Shown piece by piece: positions 31,248-39,469 of a stretch of 39,544 nt of DNA. The notes beneath the pieces are model-generated. The model saw nothing but the letters and a program-made list of their open reading frames with translations. It was not told where the DNA came from and made no database searches. Made by a program: the position numbers and the translations under genes. How positions within the stretch are numbered: position 1 is the stretch's first letter; each line of letters opens with the position of its first letter. The stretch is from Nanobdellota archaeon (GTDB lineage: Archaea > Nanobdellota > Nanobdellia > SCGC-AAA011-G17 > UBA489). The DNA lies in NCBI GenBank assembly GCA_030699455.1, contig JAUYMN010000007.1:1-39544 (forward strand), given 5' to 3'.

Positions 31248-31841
31248 ATGCAATATGAGGACACATGGAATCCTTCCTATTCTGTTAGGAGGCTTCCTAT
31301 TGAATTAAGATCAGTTTTTTCTGATGTAGCAAGAGCCTTCCTAAATGAGCTTAAATCGACAGGAGCTAACGGTGTTGTTTTTGAGGATTCAAATGGTGTT
31401 GTTGGAAGAACCAGCAATAATCCAGGGTGGTATGTTGAGATGTATCACGATGAAAGATTTTATACAAAAAAATCTGATCGTAAAGAAACTTCAAATGGAA
31501 GAAAAAGGCCTATTTCTGGAAGACCAGACAAAACTGGAAAAAGTGTTGGAAAAAGACGTAGGCATAATTTCCACAGGATAAGGTTGATTAAAGCACTGAG
31601 AAGAATATCTGATGGAACGGATTATGATTGGGAGACAGATCGCAGACCATGTAAAGGATATTGCCCGCCAGGTACACCTTATGATTTAATTGCTCGCGAG
31701 AAAATATTGGAAATTTTATTATACGGAGAAGAAAGTGGGGATTTTGGGTATATGCCTCCTGATCCGAGAGTTGTAAGATTTTTTAAGACTGGAAGTTTAG
31801 ATGACTGCGTAGAAGAAATTACTGGTGAAGTTTCTTTTTAA
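31248..31841 (+). CDS. Hypothetical protein, basic centre
   Basis: A 197-residue protein with no recognised family. The front (RRLPIELRSVFSDVARAFLN...NGVVFEDSNGV) and end (DLIAREKILEILLYGEESGD...FFKTGSLDDCVEEITGEV) look folded; the centre near 75-110 is strongly basic and low in complexity (KKSDRKETSNGRKRPISGRP), likely flexible and nucleic-acid binding. Three Cys lie close together or near the end (PCKGYC, DDC). A TATA-like TTATATTTAATG lies about 25 nt before the start. It is convergent with a nuclease-like gene. Confidence 0.6.
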   Translation: MQYEDTWNPSYSVRRLPIELRSVFSDVARAFLNELKSTGANGVVFEDSNGVVGRTSNNPGWYVEMYHDERFYTKKSDRKETSNGRKRPISGRPDKTGKSVGKRRRHNFHRIRLIKALRRISDGTDYDWETDRRPCKGYCPPGTPYDLIAREKILEILLYGEESGDFGYMPPDPRVVRFFKTGSLDDCVEEITGEVSF

Positions 31842-31885
31842 TATTCAATTTTTTATGTTTGCCTAACAAAAAACTTATTGGTTAG

Positions 31886-32527
31886 TCAAAAGAAAAATTT
31901 TCTTTGTCTTGGTTCTGTAAATGGGCTATATTCTTCCAAACGATCTATTAAGCTTGATTCTTTCGGCAGATGTATTATTCCACCCCTCTTTTCAATAGTC
32001 ATAAATCTTCCATGTTTTAACTCAAATTCTTTTTTTATTTTGCTTCCATTTATGGTAACATATCTGTATTTTAAGGTGCTTTTTTGTCTGCTAGTTATCC
32101 TCTCTATTATTTTTTGGTTTTTCAGTTTGCTCTCAACAAATTCCCATGGTACAATCCAGACTTCTCTTTTATGTATAAATTGCTCAAGGTCTGCACCTCC
32201 TTCAATTTGATTTATATCAGTACCAAGATTATATGCCAACAATGCAAAATACAACTCAGGAGTGTCAATGTCTTCTCTAGATTGCCCCATAAATTCTTGG
32301 CAACAATAACGCCTTTTATAGCCACTTATCTGGTCATGCCTAACACTAAATACTGGTGGTCTTTCATTTATTTTTCCAGGAATACGTAATCCAGATTTCA
32401 GCTCAATGAAAGTATTTCCAGCATATAAGTCAATACCTCCATTTTTTGTTGCAGACAGGTCAAAAAGACTGCATAACCATCTTCTGTGACATAGTTCTAC
32501 GGGAACTGTGAAATTATGCGGTTTCAT
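31886..32527 (-). CDS. PD-(D/E)XK nuclease-like protein of unknown family
   Basis: A 213-residue protein. GGIDLYAGNTFIELKSGLRI near residues 30-49 has the order D-(x9)-E-x-K expected of the PD-(D/E)XK nuclease core (D33, E43, K45), with possible upstream acid and a helix after it. The rest (HDQISGYKRRYCC, REDIDTPELYFALLAYN, REVWIVPWEFVES) looks like the beta strands and helices of such a fold. I do not recognise the family; a restriction-enzyme or DNA-repair role is possible. No methyltransferase gene is adjacent. It is a single gene downstream of, and in the same direction as, the ABC operon, with 51 bp between. Confidence 0.6.
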   Translation of the reverse strand: MKPHNFTVPVELCHRRWLCSLFDLSATKNGGIDLYAGNTFIELKSGLRIPGKINERPPVFSVRHDQISGYKRRYCCQEFMGQSREDIDTPELYFALLAYNLGTDINQIEGGADLEQFIHKREVWIVPWEFVESKLKNQKIIERITSRQKSTLKYRYVTINGSKIKKEFELKHGRFMTIEKRGGIIHLPKESSLIDRLEEYSPFTEPRQRKFFF

Positions 32528-32578
32528 CCCATATTAAAGAATAAACTATTTTTTAGTTTAACGGTATTTGCTTATAAA

Positions 32579-33793
32579 TTATTCATATCTAAGAGCATCT
32601 ATGGGATTTAATTTAGATGCCCTATATGCAGGCAGTATTCCTGATAATATTCCAACAAACATCGCAAACAATAGGCTTCCAATCACCAAATTTAAGCTGA
32701 ACACCGGAGAAAAAAATCCATATCCACTATTTGCAATGAGCTGCCCTGCCTTGTAGGATATTAAATATCCTGCTGCTATTCCAAAAACACCACCAATAAA
32801 GCTTAGAAATGTTGCTTCAATTAAAAATATTAATAATATATGCTTGTTTTTTGAGCCGATTGCCTTGAACACGCCTATATCTTTTGTGCGCTCTAGTATG
32901 GATGTATACATTGTGTTTGCAATATTAACTGCCGCAACAAACATTGAGATTAAGGCTATCAGCAATACAACTGCAGTTATTGTATTCAGTATGGATGTAA
33001 ATGTTGCAATTACTTGCTCAAAAGTCTGAACAAAAAAATCTTCATTGCCTTTGCTTTGCCCCCTATGATTTCTTAGATTCTGCGCAACTGTCTCAGTTAC
33101 AGATGTAGGATCATACCCCGGAGATGACCTTGCCACTATAAATTGATAATTATTTGTGTCAAATAATTCCTCTAATGCTTGATTATTCATATAAATATTT
33201 GAATCGTCAATAGGGTTTCCAACTTCCTGGAAGAAACCTGCAACTTTCATCTCTTTTCCATTGACTGTTATTTTGTCTCTCAATTTTACCGGCTTTGAAA
33301 ATATCTTGTCATCCAAAAGATAATTATAGCCAAGTATTACTTTTGATTTCTCTCTTCCACTTAATTTATTTCCCTCAAGAATTTCAAGTGCATAAACCTC
33401 TTCAATCAACTCTTTATGTTCCCTAAAATCAGAGCCGATAGCATATACATATTTTTTTTTGTCGTCAAATTCAACTTCTGCACTTGCCATATACATTCCA
33501 GTGGCTTCTTTTATTCCATTTGATTTCTCTACTATCCTTAGGTCTGTTTTATCCAATCTTACATTAGAATCTGATGAAGGTGGTCCTAAACCAGTTCCTC
33601 TTGGCTGGATTATAAGCTTATCATCTCCCATACTTTGTGCTATCCCCTCAACGTATACAGTTATGCCATTTCCAAAACTAATCAATGCAGTTATAGCTCC
33701 AATGCTGATAAAAACTGACAAGATGGTAAGCAGGCTTCTAAGTTTCCTATTTTTTAGTCCCTTTAAGGAATATTTTAATAAATCCAACATCAC
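32579..33793 (-). CDS. MacB/FtsX-type ABC transporter permease, second copy
   Basis: A 404-residue permease of the MacB/LolC type. The order is one N-terminal membrane helix (LRSLLTILSVFISIGAITAL at about 18-37), a large outside domain (MacB_PCD, about 50-260), and three C-terminal helices forming the FtsX domain (near 275-300, 325-350, 365-390), ending with the typical AYRASKLNPIDALRYE. It overlaps its upstream partner gene by four bases. Together with that partner it forms a mechanotransmission-type transporter, which moves lipids, peptides or lipoproteins rather than simple solutes. Confidence 0.9.
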   Translation of the reverse strand: MMLDLLKYSLKGLKNRKLRSLLTILSVFISIGAITALISFGNGITVYVEGIAQSMGDDKLIIQPRGTGLGPPSSDSNVRLDKTDLRIVEKSNGIKEATGMYMASAEVEFDDKKKYVYAIGSDFREHKELIEEVYALEILEGNKLSGREKSKVILGYNYLLDDKIFSKPVKLRDKITVNGKEMKVAGFFQEVGNPIDDSNIYMNNQALEELFDTNNYQFIVARSSPGYDPTSVTETVAQNLRNHRGQSKGNEDFFVQTFEQVIATFTSILNTITAVVLLIALISMFVAAVNIANTMYTSILERTKDIGVFKAIGSKNKHILLIFLIEATFLSFIGGVFGIAAGYLISYKAGQLIANSGYGFFSPVFSLNLVIGSLLFAMFVGILSGILPAYRASKLNPIDALRYE

Positions 33794-35010
33794 TTTGCAT
33801 GCCTCAGCGCATCAACGGGCTTCAAATTTGCTGCCTGCATTGCAGGGAGTATTCCTGCAACAGAACCTATTACAAATGAAAATACTAATGTCCCTGTTAA
33901 TATTACTGGTGATATTTTGACATTTATGAGACTGGTGTTTAGCAGTATCCTGCCAAGGTATGCCATTCCATATGCAATACCACTTCCGACTGCAATTCCC
34001 AAGATTCCACCAACCATCCCCAATAATCCAGATTCAATCAGGAATATGGTAAATATATCACTTCTTTTTGCACCTATTGATTTCATAATCCCAATCTGTT
34101 TTGTCCTTTCCAATACTGATGTGTACATTGTATTTGCTATCCCTATGCCACCAATTATTATTGAGATTGCTGCTACTACATAAACAAATATCTGTATTGC
34201 TAATAATGTTGCATCCAAGTCCTTCAGTCCCTGTTCTGGTGATTCAACTGTGAAGTCTTCTTCTCCTTTGTCCACATCTCTTTCTTTTCTAAGGTATTTT
34301 TCAATGCGTTCCTTTACCAGCCCCATATCATTTCCGTTAACAACCTTGACTGCAATAACACTATAGGTATCTCCAATATTAAATAAATCAGTCATGTCAT
34401 CCTCATTTATCAAAATCAGATTATCTACGATGAAACTTCCTTTTTTCTCCAAAAATCCAACCACTTCATATTTTTTGCCGTTAACAAAAATATCATCTCT
34501 TAAATCAATAGGTTTTCCAAACCTGTCTGGTTTTCTGTAATTATTTCCAAGAACTACCTTACCCCTCTCTTTATCTTTAAGCATGCGCCCTTTTTCTGTT
34601 TCATATTGAGCTATTCTTTCTGTCTCCTTTCTTCTTTCTCCATCTGGCATACTTCCTGCAAACGCAAAGTCAGTTTTTCCATTAAATGATATCTTTGCAG
34701 ATTCTATCTTTCTTCCAAGTGCTATCTCTACACCGTTTATCTTTTCTATATCATTAACATAAGACTCAAATAATGGATTTATTACTCCTGCACCAGGAGG
34801 GCCATTCCCTGTTCCGGCAGCCTGTACAGATAGGATGTCCGTGCTTAACAGGCTGAACTGAGAGATTACAGCAACTCTTAGGCCTTCACCAAGTCCAATT
34901 AGTGAAACAACTGCGGCTATCCCAATGAGTATGCCCACCATAGTAAGCCAGCTCCTAAGTTTCCTATTTTTTAAAGAACGATAGGAAAGAAGGATATAAT
35001 CTTTTATCAT
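33790..35010 (-). CDS. MacB/FtsX-type ABC transporter permease, first copy
   Basis: A 406-residue permease with the same plan as its downstream neighbour: N-terminal helix (LRSWLTMVGILIGIAAVVSLI), an outside domain with NGPPGAGVINPLFES, and three C-terminal helices with the FtsX signature NTMYTSVLERTKQIGIMKSI and the end MQAANLKPVDALRHAK. It and the neighbour are clearly paralogues, probably forming a heterodimer. It overlaps both flanking genes by four bases (ATGA), so the operon is translationally coupled. Confidence 0.9.
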   Translation of the reverse strand: MIKDYILLSYRSLKNRKLRSWLTMVGILIGIAAVVSLIGLGEGLRVAVISQFSLLSTDILSVQAAGTGNGPPGAGVINPLFESYVNDIEKINGVEIALGRKIESAKISFNGKTDFAFAGSMPDGERRKETERIAQYETEKGRMLKDKERGKVVLGNNYRKPDRFGKPIDLRDDIFVNGKKYEVVGFLEKKGSFIVDNLILINEDDMTDLFNIGDTYSVIAVKVVNGNDMGLVKERIEKYLRKERDVDKGEEDFTVESPEQGLKDLDATLLAIQIFVYVVAAISIIIGGIGIANTMYTSVLERTKQIGIMKSIGAKRSDIFTIFLIESGLLGMVGGILGIAVGSGIAYGMAYLGRILLNTSLINVKISPVILTGTLVFSFVIGSVAGILPAMQAANLKPVDALRHAK

Positions 35011-35852
35011 CTTTTTCTGTATTTTCTAACGAAGAAGAATACAATTATAATGATTAAGATAACCAAAATTATGTTTAATGTATTATTTTTCTTGACTAAA
35101 CCAAGCTTTATAGCCTCATTCTCTGTCAGCAAGTCTAGTCTTAAATTAAAATTTTCTTCATAATCTACATTGTTTACAACATATTTAAGAAGAACGGGAA
35201 TATTTACCTCAGTTATTCCCTCCTCTACATAAACATCAAAATCTTCAGACTCCGTATCATCTGATTCAAGGTTTCCAAGATAAACATAGTCTGTTGTTGA
35301 TAACAACCTATAATCTCCTGAATCTAATAACTGCAATTCCAGTGCTTCAACATTCAAGCCACCAATATTTGCTATTTCAATAGTGAACTTTCCCCGTGTT
35401 TCATCTGTGATGATATTGCTGTCAACTATGTACGGCTTTAACGCAAGCTTTTTGTTTTCCACATCAACGTAAAACTGATCTTTTATTATCCACACAACAT
35501 CACCATGTGTAACTTTTAATTTTATTTCATGCTCTCCATCAGACGCATTTTGATCTATCTTTAGCTTATAATCAAAATAAATTGTATCCAGTCCTGAGCT
35601 TGTTCCCTCAATTCTCCCAATATTAACTACGGTATTCGAATACGCACTGAAAGGGTATTCTGGCAAAACCTCAACCTTAACGTCATATGCTGTATCTTTC
35701 CATAGATTTTCCATCTTAAATCTTAATTCTACTATATCTCCTGCCAACGCAGGGTCATCATCCTGCCCAATCATATCAATCCTTAAAGTCTGTGCAGAAG
35801 CCAGTGATGATAACAACAATACCGCCATCAATAATAAAATTAATTTTTTCAT
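35007..35852 (-). CDS. Exported S-layer-like (COG1361-type) protein with C-terminal anchor
   Basis: A 281-residue protein. Signal peptide at 1-20 (KLILLLMAVLLLSSLASAQ). The mature part is two or more beta-sandwich repeats of the CARDB/NEW3 type (LRIDMIGQDDDPALAGDIVE...GEHEIKLKVTHGDVVWIIKD...FTIEIANIGGLNVEALELQL). A C-terminal membrane helix (LNIILVILIIIIVFFFVRKY) and basic end anchor it. It sits inside the ABC operon between ATPase and permeases, each pair overlapping by four bases, so it probably serves as an outside partner of the transporter, in the place of a periplasmic adaptor. Confidence 0.82.
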   Translation of the reverse strand: MKKLILLLMAVLLLSSLASAQTLRIDMIGQDDDPALAGDIVELRFKMENLWKDTAYDVKVEVLPEYPFSAYSNTVVNIGRIEGTSSGLDTIYFDYKLKIDQNASDGEHEIKLKVTHGDVVWIIKDQFYVDVENKKLALKPYIVDSNIITDETRGKFTIEIANIGGLNVEALELQLLDSGDYRLLSTTDYVYLGNLESDDTESEDFDVYVEEGITEVNIPVLLKYVVNNVDYEENFNLRLDLLTENEAIKLGLVKKNNTLNIILVILIIIIVFFFVRKYRKR

Positions 35853-36550
35853 CTCTTTTTACCTCTTATCTTTTCTACCATCCCATCTTTTAAATATATA
35901 ACTCTTTCTGCATGATGGACCAGATTTAAGTCATGTGTAACCAAAACTACTGTTTTTCCCTGTCTCTTATGAATATTCTCAAGTTCTTTCATTACTTCTT
36001 CGCCAGTTTTTGAATCTAAATTTCCAGTTGGCTCATCTGCAAGGATTAACTCTGGATCATTTGCAAGTGCCCTTGATATTGCCACTCTTTGAGACTGCCC
36101 TCCAGAAAGTTCTGCAGGCTTGTGAGTCATGCGTTCTTTCAATCCAAACTTTGTAAGCAATTCTGTTGCTATGTGTTTTCTTCTTGCAGGAGGTATGTTC
36201 TGAAATAAAAGTGGTAGGGTTACATTCTCCAGCGCAGTTAGTGTAGGGATTAAATTAAATTGCTGGAAAATAAATCCTATCTTTTTCCCCCGTATTGTGG
36301 AGAGATTTGATTCTGACATTTCCGATATGTCCTTGTTGTCAAGATATACAGATCCTTTTGTAGGGATATCAAGGCAACCCACTATGTTCATCATTGTTGA
36401 TTTGCCTGAGCCGGAAGCGCCTACAACAGCAACAAATTCACCCCTTTCAATTTTTAGAGAAACATCTTTTAATGCATTGACTTTAACTGTCCCCATCTCG
36501 TATGTTTTCCATACATTCTTTAGTTCCAGGATGGGATTGCCTCTTTTCAT
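35849..36550 (-). CDS. ABC transporter ATPase, LolD/MacB type
   Basis: A 233-residue ATPase. Walker A is GASGSGKST (44-52), the signature is LSGGQSQRVA (about 143-152), Walker B is LILADEPT (about 164-171), followed by a D-loop (GNLDSKTG) and the switch His in LVTHDLN. It matches the LolD/MacB/FtsE branch that drives FtsX-type permeases. It is the first gene of a four-gene operon (ATPase, exported protein, two permeases). The start region is AT-rich (AATAATGATTACTAATCAATA) with a TATA-like stretch further upstream. Confidence 0.95.
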   Translation of the reverse strand: MKRGNPILELKNVWKTYEMGTVKVNALKDVSLKIERGEFVAVVGASGSGKSTMMNIVGCLDIPTKGSVYLDNKDISEMSESNLSTIRGKKIGFIFQQFNLIPTLTALENVTLPLLFQNIPPARRKHIATELLTKFGLKERMTHKPAELSGGQSQRVAISRALANDPELILADEPTGNLDSKTGEEVMKELENIHKRQGKTVVLVTHDLNLVHHAERVIYLKDGMVEKIRGKKR

Positions 36551-36628
36551 AATTTATTGATTAGTAATCATTATTTATAAATATAATCAAAAAATAAAGA
36601 AGTGCTTTGTAGCATTGCTATCAAAGCT

Positions 36629-37018
36629 TTATTCTGCAGACACTGAAAGCTTGCCTGGACCTGTGAATCTCAATAAGTTAAGAGATGCAATAGTGCCAAC
36701 TCTTATCAAAACATCAATCCACATCATCGAATTTTCTGTGTCTTTTATGTGCACGGTAAATATTGCAACTGCCATGATAATTATTAAAGGCCATACTGCA
36801 TATTCTACCTTTAGCCCAATAACTAATGCCAGTCCAAATATTATTTCAGAGAGTATTAGTATCCATCCAAAGAGAGTTGGTGCTGGGAATCCAAGGTCGT
36901 TGCCAAGCATTCCAATAATCCCGTCCGGCGCCATTATTTTCATTATTCCTGGCACAAGAAACAACAAGCCTAATACTACCCTAAGAAACGTTGTAGAGTA
37001 TCCATGATTATTATCCAT
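36629..37018 (-). CDS. DoxX-family membrane protein
   Basis: A 129-residue protein with four membrane segments and the DoxX pattern: FLRVVLGLLFLVPGIMKIMA at the start, LGFPAPTLFGWILILSEIIF, GLALVIGLKVEYAVWPLIII and a final helix after MMWIDVLIRVGT. DoxX proteins are linked to quinone or sulfur redox chemistry in some organisms; the role here is unknown. A good ribosome site (GGGAGGAT, six bases before ATG) sets the start. It is a single gene upstream of the ABC operon on the same strand. Confidence 0.85.
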   Translation of the reverse strand: MDNNHGYSTTFLRVVLGLLFLVPGIMKIMAPDGIIGMLGNDLGFPAPTLFGWILILSEIIFGLALVIGLKVEYAVWPLIIIMAVAIFTVHIKDTENSMMWIDVLIRVGTIASLNLLRFTGPGKLSVSAE

Positions 37019-37205
37019 TTTTATCCTCCCTTAAATTGATGATAATTTATTGATTTCTCTCTTTAAAAATGTTATATTTAATGATTCTGTAAAGTTAAAT
37101 AATGATTTATAAACAAAGATTATTTTTCCATACATAATTTCTTCTGAAACCTCATATTTGATACTTTTTTAAAAACAAATTCTTCCATCATTAGTTAACT
37201 TAACA

Positions 37206-37332
37206 GAGTCGAACGAAGTGTAATGAGACAAGCGAAGCGAAGAGTTTTGTGTTAGTAAAATTGCACATAATTCTTGTTATATTCCCTGAATGGCTGAAAT
37301 TTAGTGCAACGTCCTGGAGGAAAATTTCAGAG
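37206..37332 (+). repeat. Two boundary elements in tandem with no gene between
   Basis: The first ends GAACGAAGTGTAATGAGAC, AAGCGAAGCGAAGAG|TT at 37244/37245. The second runs 37261-37332 and is identical at 67 of 72 positions to 39398-39469 on the other side of recQ. It has TTGCAC...GTGCAA and CTGAAATTT...AAATTTCAG pairs and ends CAGAG|TT. Between the two lie only 16 bases (TTTTGTGTTAGTAAAA), with TTTT and AAAA as minimal arms: an 88-bp unit without a gene. The rest of 37019-37205 is AT-rich with no gene seen. Confidence 0.7.
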
Positions 37333-37363
37333 TTTGTCCCTCGCAGTTTTTTAGGAAGCCCCC
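37333..37363 (+). repeat. Left inverted arm of the recQ unit
   Basis: TTTGTCCCTCGC (37333-37344) pairs perfectly with GCGAGGGACAAA (39386-39397), and GGAAGCCCCC (37354-37363) with GGGGGCTTCC (39360-39369). Both pairs are in the proper nested order. Beyond the arm a hairpin CTTCTTTTTTTCT-AAAAAAGAAG lies near 37370-37392. Confidence 0.8.
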
Positions 37364-37404
37364 CTTTTGCTTCTTTTTTTCTAAAAAAGAAGACGGGCAG
37401 GACT

Positions 37405-37491
37405 TTAATTTAATCCTTGTTTTCTTAATCTTGAGCTAATTGCATTTGGTTGACGTTTTAAAATTTGAGCAATTTCATTGATAGAAACATT
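37405..37491 (-). pseudogene. Lost helix-turn-helix tail of RecQ behind an in-frame TAG
   Basis: Directly after the TAG stop of recQ (37492-37494) the same frame continues for 28 codons, NVSINEIAQILKRQPNAISS then RLRKQGLN, to TAA. This is a typical small DNA-binding tail (S-I-x-E-I-A...R...A-I-x-S-R-L-x-K) found after the HRDC domain in related helicases. A single base change (for example from AAG or GAG) explains the break. Confidence 0.65.
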
Positions 37492-39141
37492 CTAGAGATA
37501 TAATTTTTTTAATTTGTTATCTTCTTCTCCCCCCCAAGGTTCATAAGCATTTCGATATTTCTCTTTGATTTGTTCTAATCTTTCATGATAATTAGTTTTC
37601 ATATTATTTTTAACAGAATCTTTTTTTTGACTTCTCCTAATATTTCTTTCAGGAACAATGTTGTTTTCTCTTACATAATCATTTATTATTTTCAAAAAAG
37701 ATTCTCCAAAATCCTTTAATTTTTGTTGTCCAACACCATTAATTCTCAAGAATTCATGTTCATTTTTTGGAAAGTAGGACGACATTTCCCTCAAAGAAAC
37801 ATCCCCAAATATAATGAAGGGGGGAACGTTTCTTTCATCAGCAATTTGTTTTCTTAGAGTTCGAAGTTTTTCAAATAAGTTTTTATCATAAGTAATTTTC
37901 TCTTTTACATCTTCAAGAATTAAACTCTTATCTCTAATATCAACTTTTATCTCTGGAATATTTAAGCAAACGTCACATCCACTACAATTATTTTCTGGAA
38001 AAGATTCTCCAAAATATCCTAAGATGTCTTTTCTTCTACATGAGGTATTTTCGCAGTATATCATCATTTTATTCAATTTATCTAATGCACTACTTCTAAT
38101 TGTATCTTCTTGAATTTGGTCAATAAAAAACTCGTGCTTTCTTTTATCTCCTTTTGAATAAAACAAAACACAATCACTTGAAAGCCCATCTCGTCCAGCT
38201 CTCCCTATCTCTTGATAATATCCTTCTATTGATTTTGAGAAAGTATGGTGAATTATTAATCTAACATCAGGTTTATCTATTCCCATACCAAAAGCAATTG
38301 TAGCTACAATAATATTTATTTGGTCTTTAGTAAATAACTCTTGATTTTGTTTTCTTATATTATTAGGAAGTCCAGCATGGTAGGGGAGAGCTTTAAGTCC
38401 ATTTTCTTTTAATTGCCGAGCAATATTCTCTGTATCTTTACGAGAAAAGCAATAAATAATAATAGATTCATTTTTATGTCTTTTAATCAAGCTCAAGATT
38501 TTATTGAAAGTATTCTTTTTTTGAGTTACTATTAGATTCAGATTTTTTCTGTTAAAACTAGAAATAAAAATTTGTGGATTTACTAAAGATAACTGTTTTA
38601 CAATATCTTCCCTTACTTTTAATGTTGCTGTTGCAGTTAAGGCAATTACTGGAGTGTTTGGAAAAAGTTTTTTTAAAAACTTTAAATTTCTGTAATCCGG
38701 TCTAAAATCATGTCCCCATTCCGAAATACAATGTGCCTCATCAATTGCGATTAAGCTTATCTGAAGCGTTGTTAAAAATATTTTAAACTCTTCCAGTGCC
38801 AATCTTTCTGGAGCAATATACAGAATTTTAACTTCCTTTTCTTGAATTTTTTTCTTAATGTTCTCAATTTCATTAAAAGAAAGAGTGGAGTTGATGTATT
38901 CTGCACTTATTCCATTTGTTTTTAAATTGTCTACTTGGTCTTTCATCAAAGAAATAAGTGGTGAAATTACAATTGTCAATCCTTCAAGTTTAAGAGCTGG
39001 AATTTGATAACAAAGCGATTTTCCTCCTCCTGTAGGCATTAAAACAAGCGAATCTTTTTTTTGAAGAGCATTGTTAATAATATCTAATTGCATAGGTCTA
39101 AATTCTTCATACCCAAAATATTTTTTTAATAATAATTCCAT
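37492..39141 (-). CDS. recQ: RecQ-family ATP-dependent DNA helicase
   Basis: A 549-residue 3'-5' helicase for repair and recombination. Q motif and Walker A: FGYEEFRPMQ and LMPTGGGKSLCYQ (34-46); DEAH box at 134-137 with the RecQ aromatic loop HCISEWGHDFRPDY; motif VI QEIGRAGRDG. A zinc-binding region has four Cys (YCENTSC...CSGCDVC). The winged-helix RQC part is shortened and followed by an HRDC domain near 425-500. The protein ends at TAG within what looks like a further DNA-binding tail. RecQ is rare in archaea and common in bacteria, which points to transfer. It is the only gene in the largest cassette-like unit; a TATA-like region lies 30-50 nt upstream. Confidence 0.93.
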   Translation of the reverse strand: MELLLKKYFGYEEFRPMQLDIINNALQKKDSLVLMPTGGGKSLCYQIPALKLEGLTIVISPLISLMKDQVDNLKTNGISAEYINSTLSFNEIENIKKKIQEKEVKILYIAPERLALEEFKIFLTTLQISLIAIDEAHCISEWGHDFRPDYRNLKFLKKLFPNTPVIALTATATLKVREDIVKQLSLVNPQIFISSFNRKNLNLIVTQKKNTFNKILSLIKRHKNESIIIYCFSRKDTENIARQLKENGLKALPYHAGLPNNIRKQNQELFTKDQINIIVATIAFGMGIDKPDVRLIIHHTFSKSIEGYYQEIGRAGRDGLSSDCVLFYSKGDKRKHEFFIDQIQEDTIRSSALDKLNKMMIYCENTSCRRKDILGYFGESFPENNCSGCDVCLNIPEIKVDIRDKSLILEDVKEKITYDKNLFEKLRTLRKQIADERNVPPFIIFGDVSLREMSSYFPKNEHEFLRINGVGQQKLKDFGESFLKIINDYVRENNIVPERNIRRSQKKDSVKNNMKTNYHERLEQIKEKYRNAYEPWGGEEDNKLKKLYL

Positions 39142-39385
39142 TTTTTATGTTTGCTCTTGATTATAATAAAATTATGCGGGTATAGATATAAAGTTTTTGT
39201 TGTTTTCGTCATGCCCAAATAAATAGAAAAATTTTGGTGAGTGATAACGAACCTCTTAACCGTTGTTAGACGAAATTTTTAATTTCATTGTGGGTTTCGC
39301 TGGTCGGTTAAGAGAAGTTTTTCTGCGAGGCAAAGCCGAGACTATCTTTCCGAAGGACTGGGGGCTTCCGTTTTTTAGTAAATTA
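39142..39385. other. Promoter side of the recQ unit with a long inverted repeat
   Basis: No gene is seen. Next to the AT-rich promoter, CTCTTAACCG (39253-39262) pairs with CGGTTAAGAG (39305-39314). Inside the loop GTTAGAC occurs, which fits the GTTRRRY core of classical integron sites, though its partner is not clear. The second part of the right arm (39360-39369) is also here. Confidence 0.45.
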
Positions 39386-39469
39386 GCGAGGGACAAATTG
39401 CACATAATTCTTGTTATATTCCCTGTAGGGCTGAAATTTAGTGCAACGTTCCGAAGGAAAATTTCAGAG
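39386..39469 (+). repeat. Boundary element with inverted arm, right of the recQ unit
   Basis: Arm GCGAGGGACAAA (39386-39397) followed by 72 bases almost identical to those left of recQ, including CATAATTCTTGTTATATTCC. The hairpin TTCC-GAA-GGAA (39449-39459) sits inside the larger stem CTGAAATTT/AAATTTCAG. It ends CAGAG|TT at 39469/39470. A next unit begins TTGAGAAAAAGACCGTTCC and runs out of the window; it contains GTAC-GAA-GTAC (39494-39504). Confidence 0.75.

Noticed and set aside
4802-37494. Genome-wide recoding of TAG (for example as pyrrolysine)
   Set aside because: TAG ends intact genes here (thiI, pepA, the YrdC-like gene, the DUF5676-like gene), and one broken toxin has TAA instead, so decay explains the stops better.
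6946-39469. Inverted arms as ordinary transposon terminal repeats
   Set aside because: Each unit has a different arm sequence, no transposase is present, and the conserved part lies outside the arms; terminal repeats of one transposon family would be shared between units.
6946-39469. Canonical integron attC sites
   Set aside because: The classical RYYYAAC/GTTRRRY cores with matching L boxes could not be found at the junctions. I therefore call the elements integron-like only.
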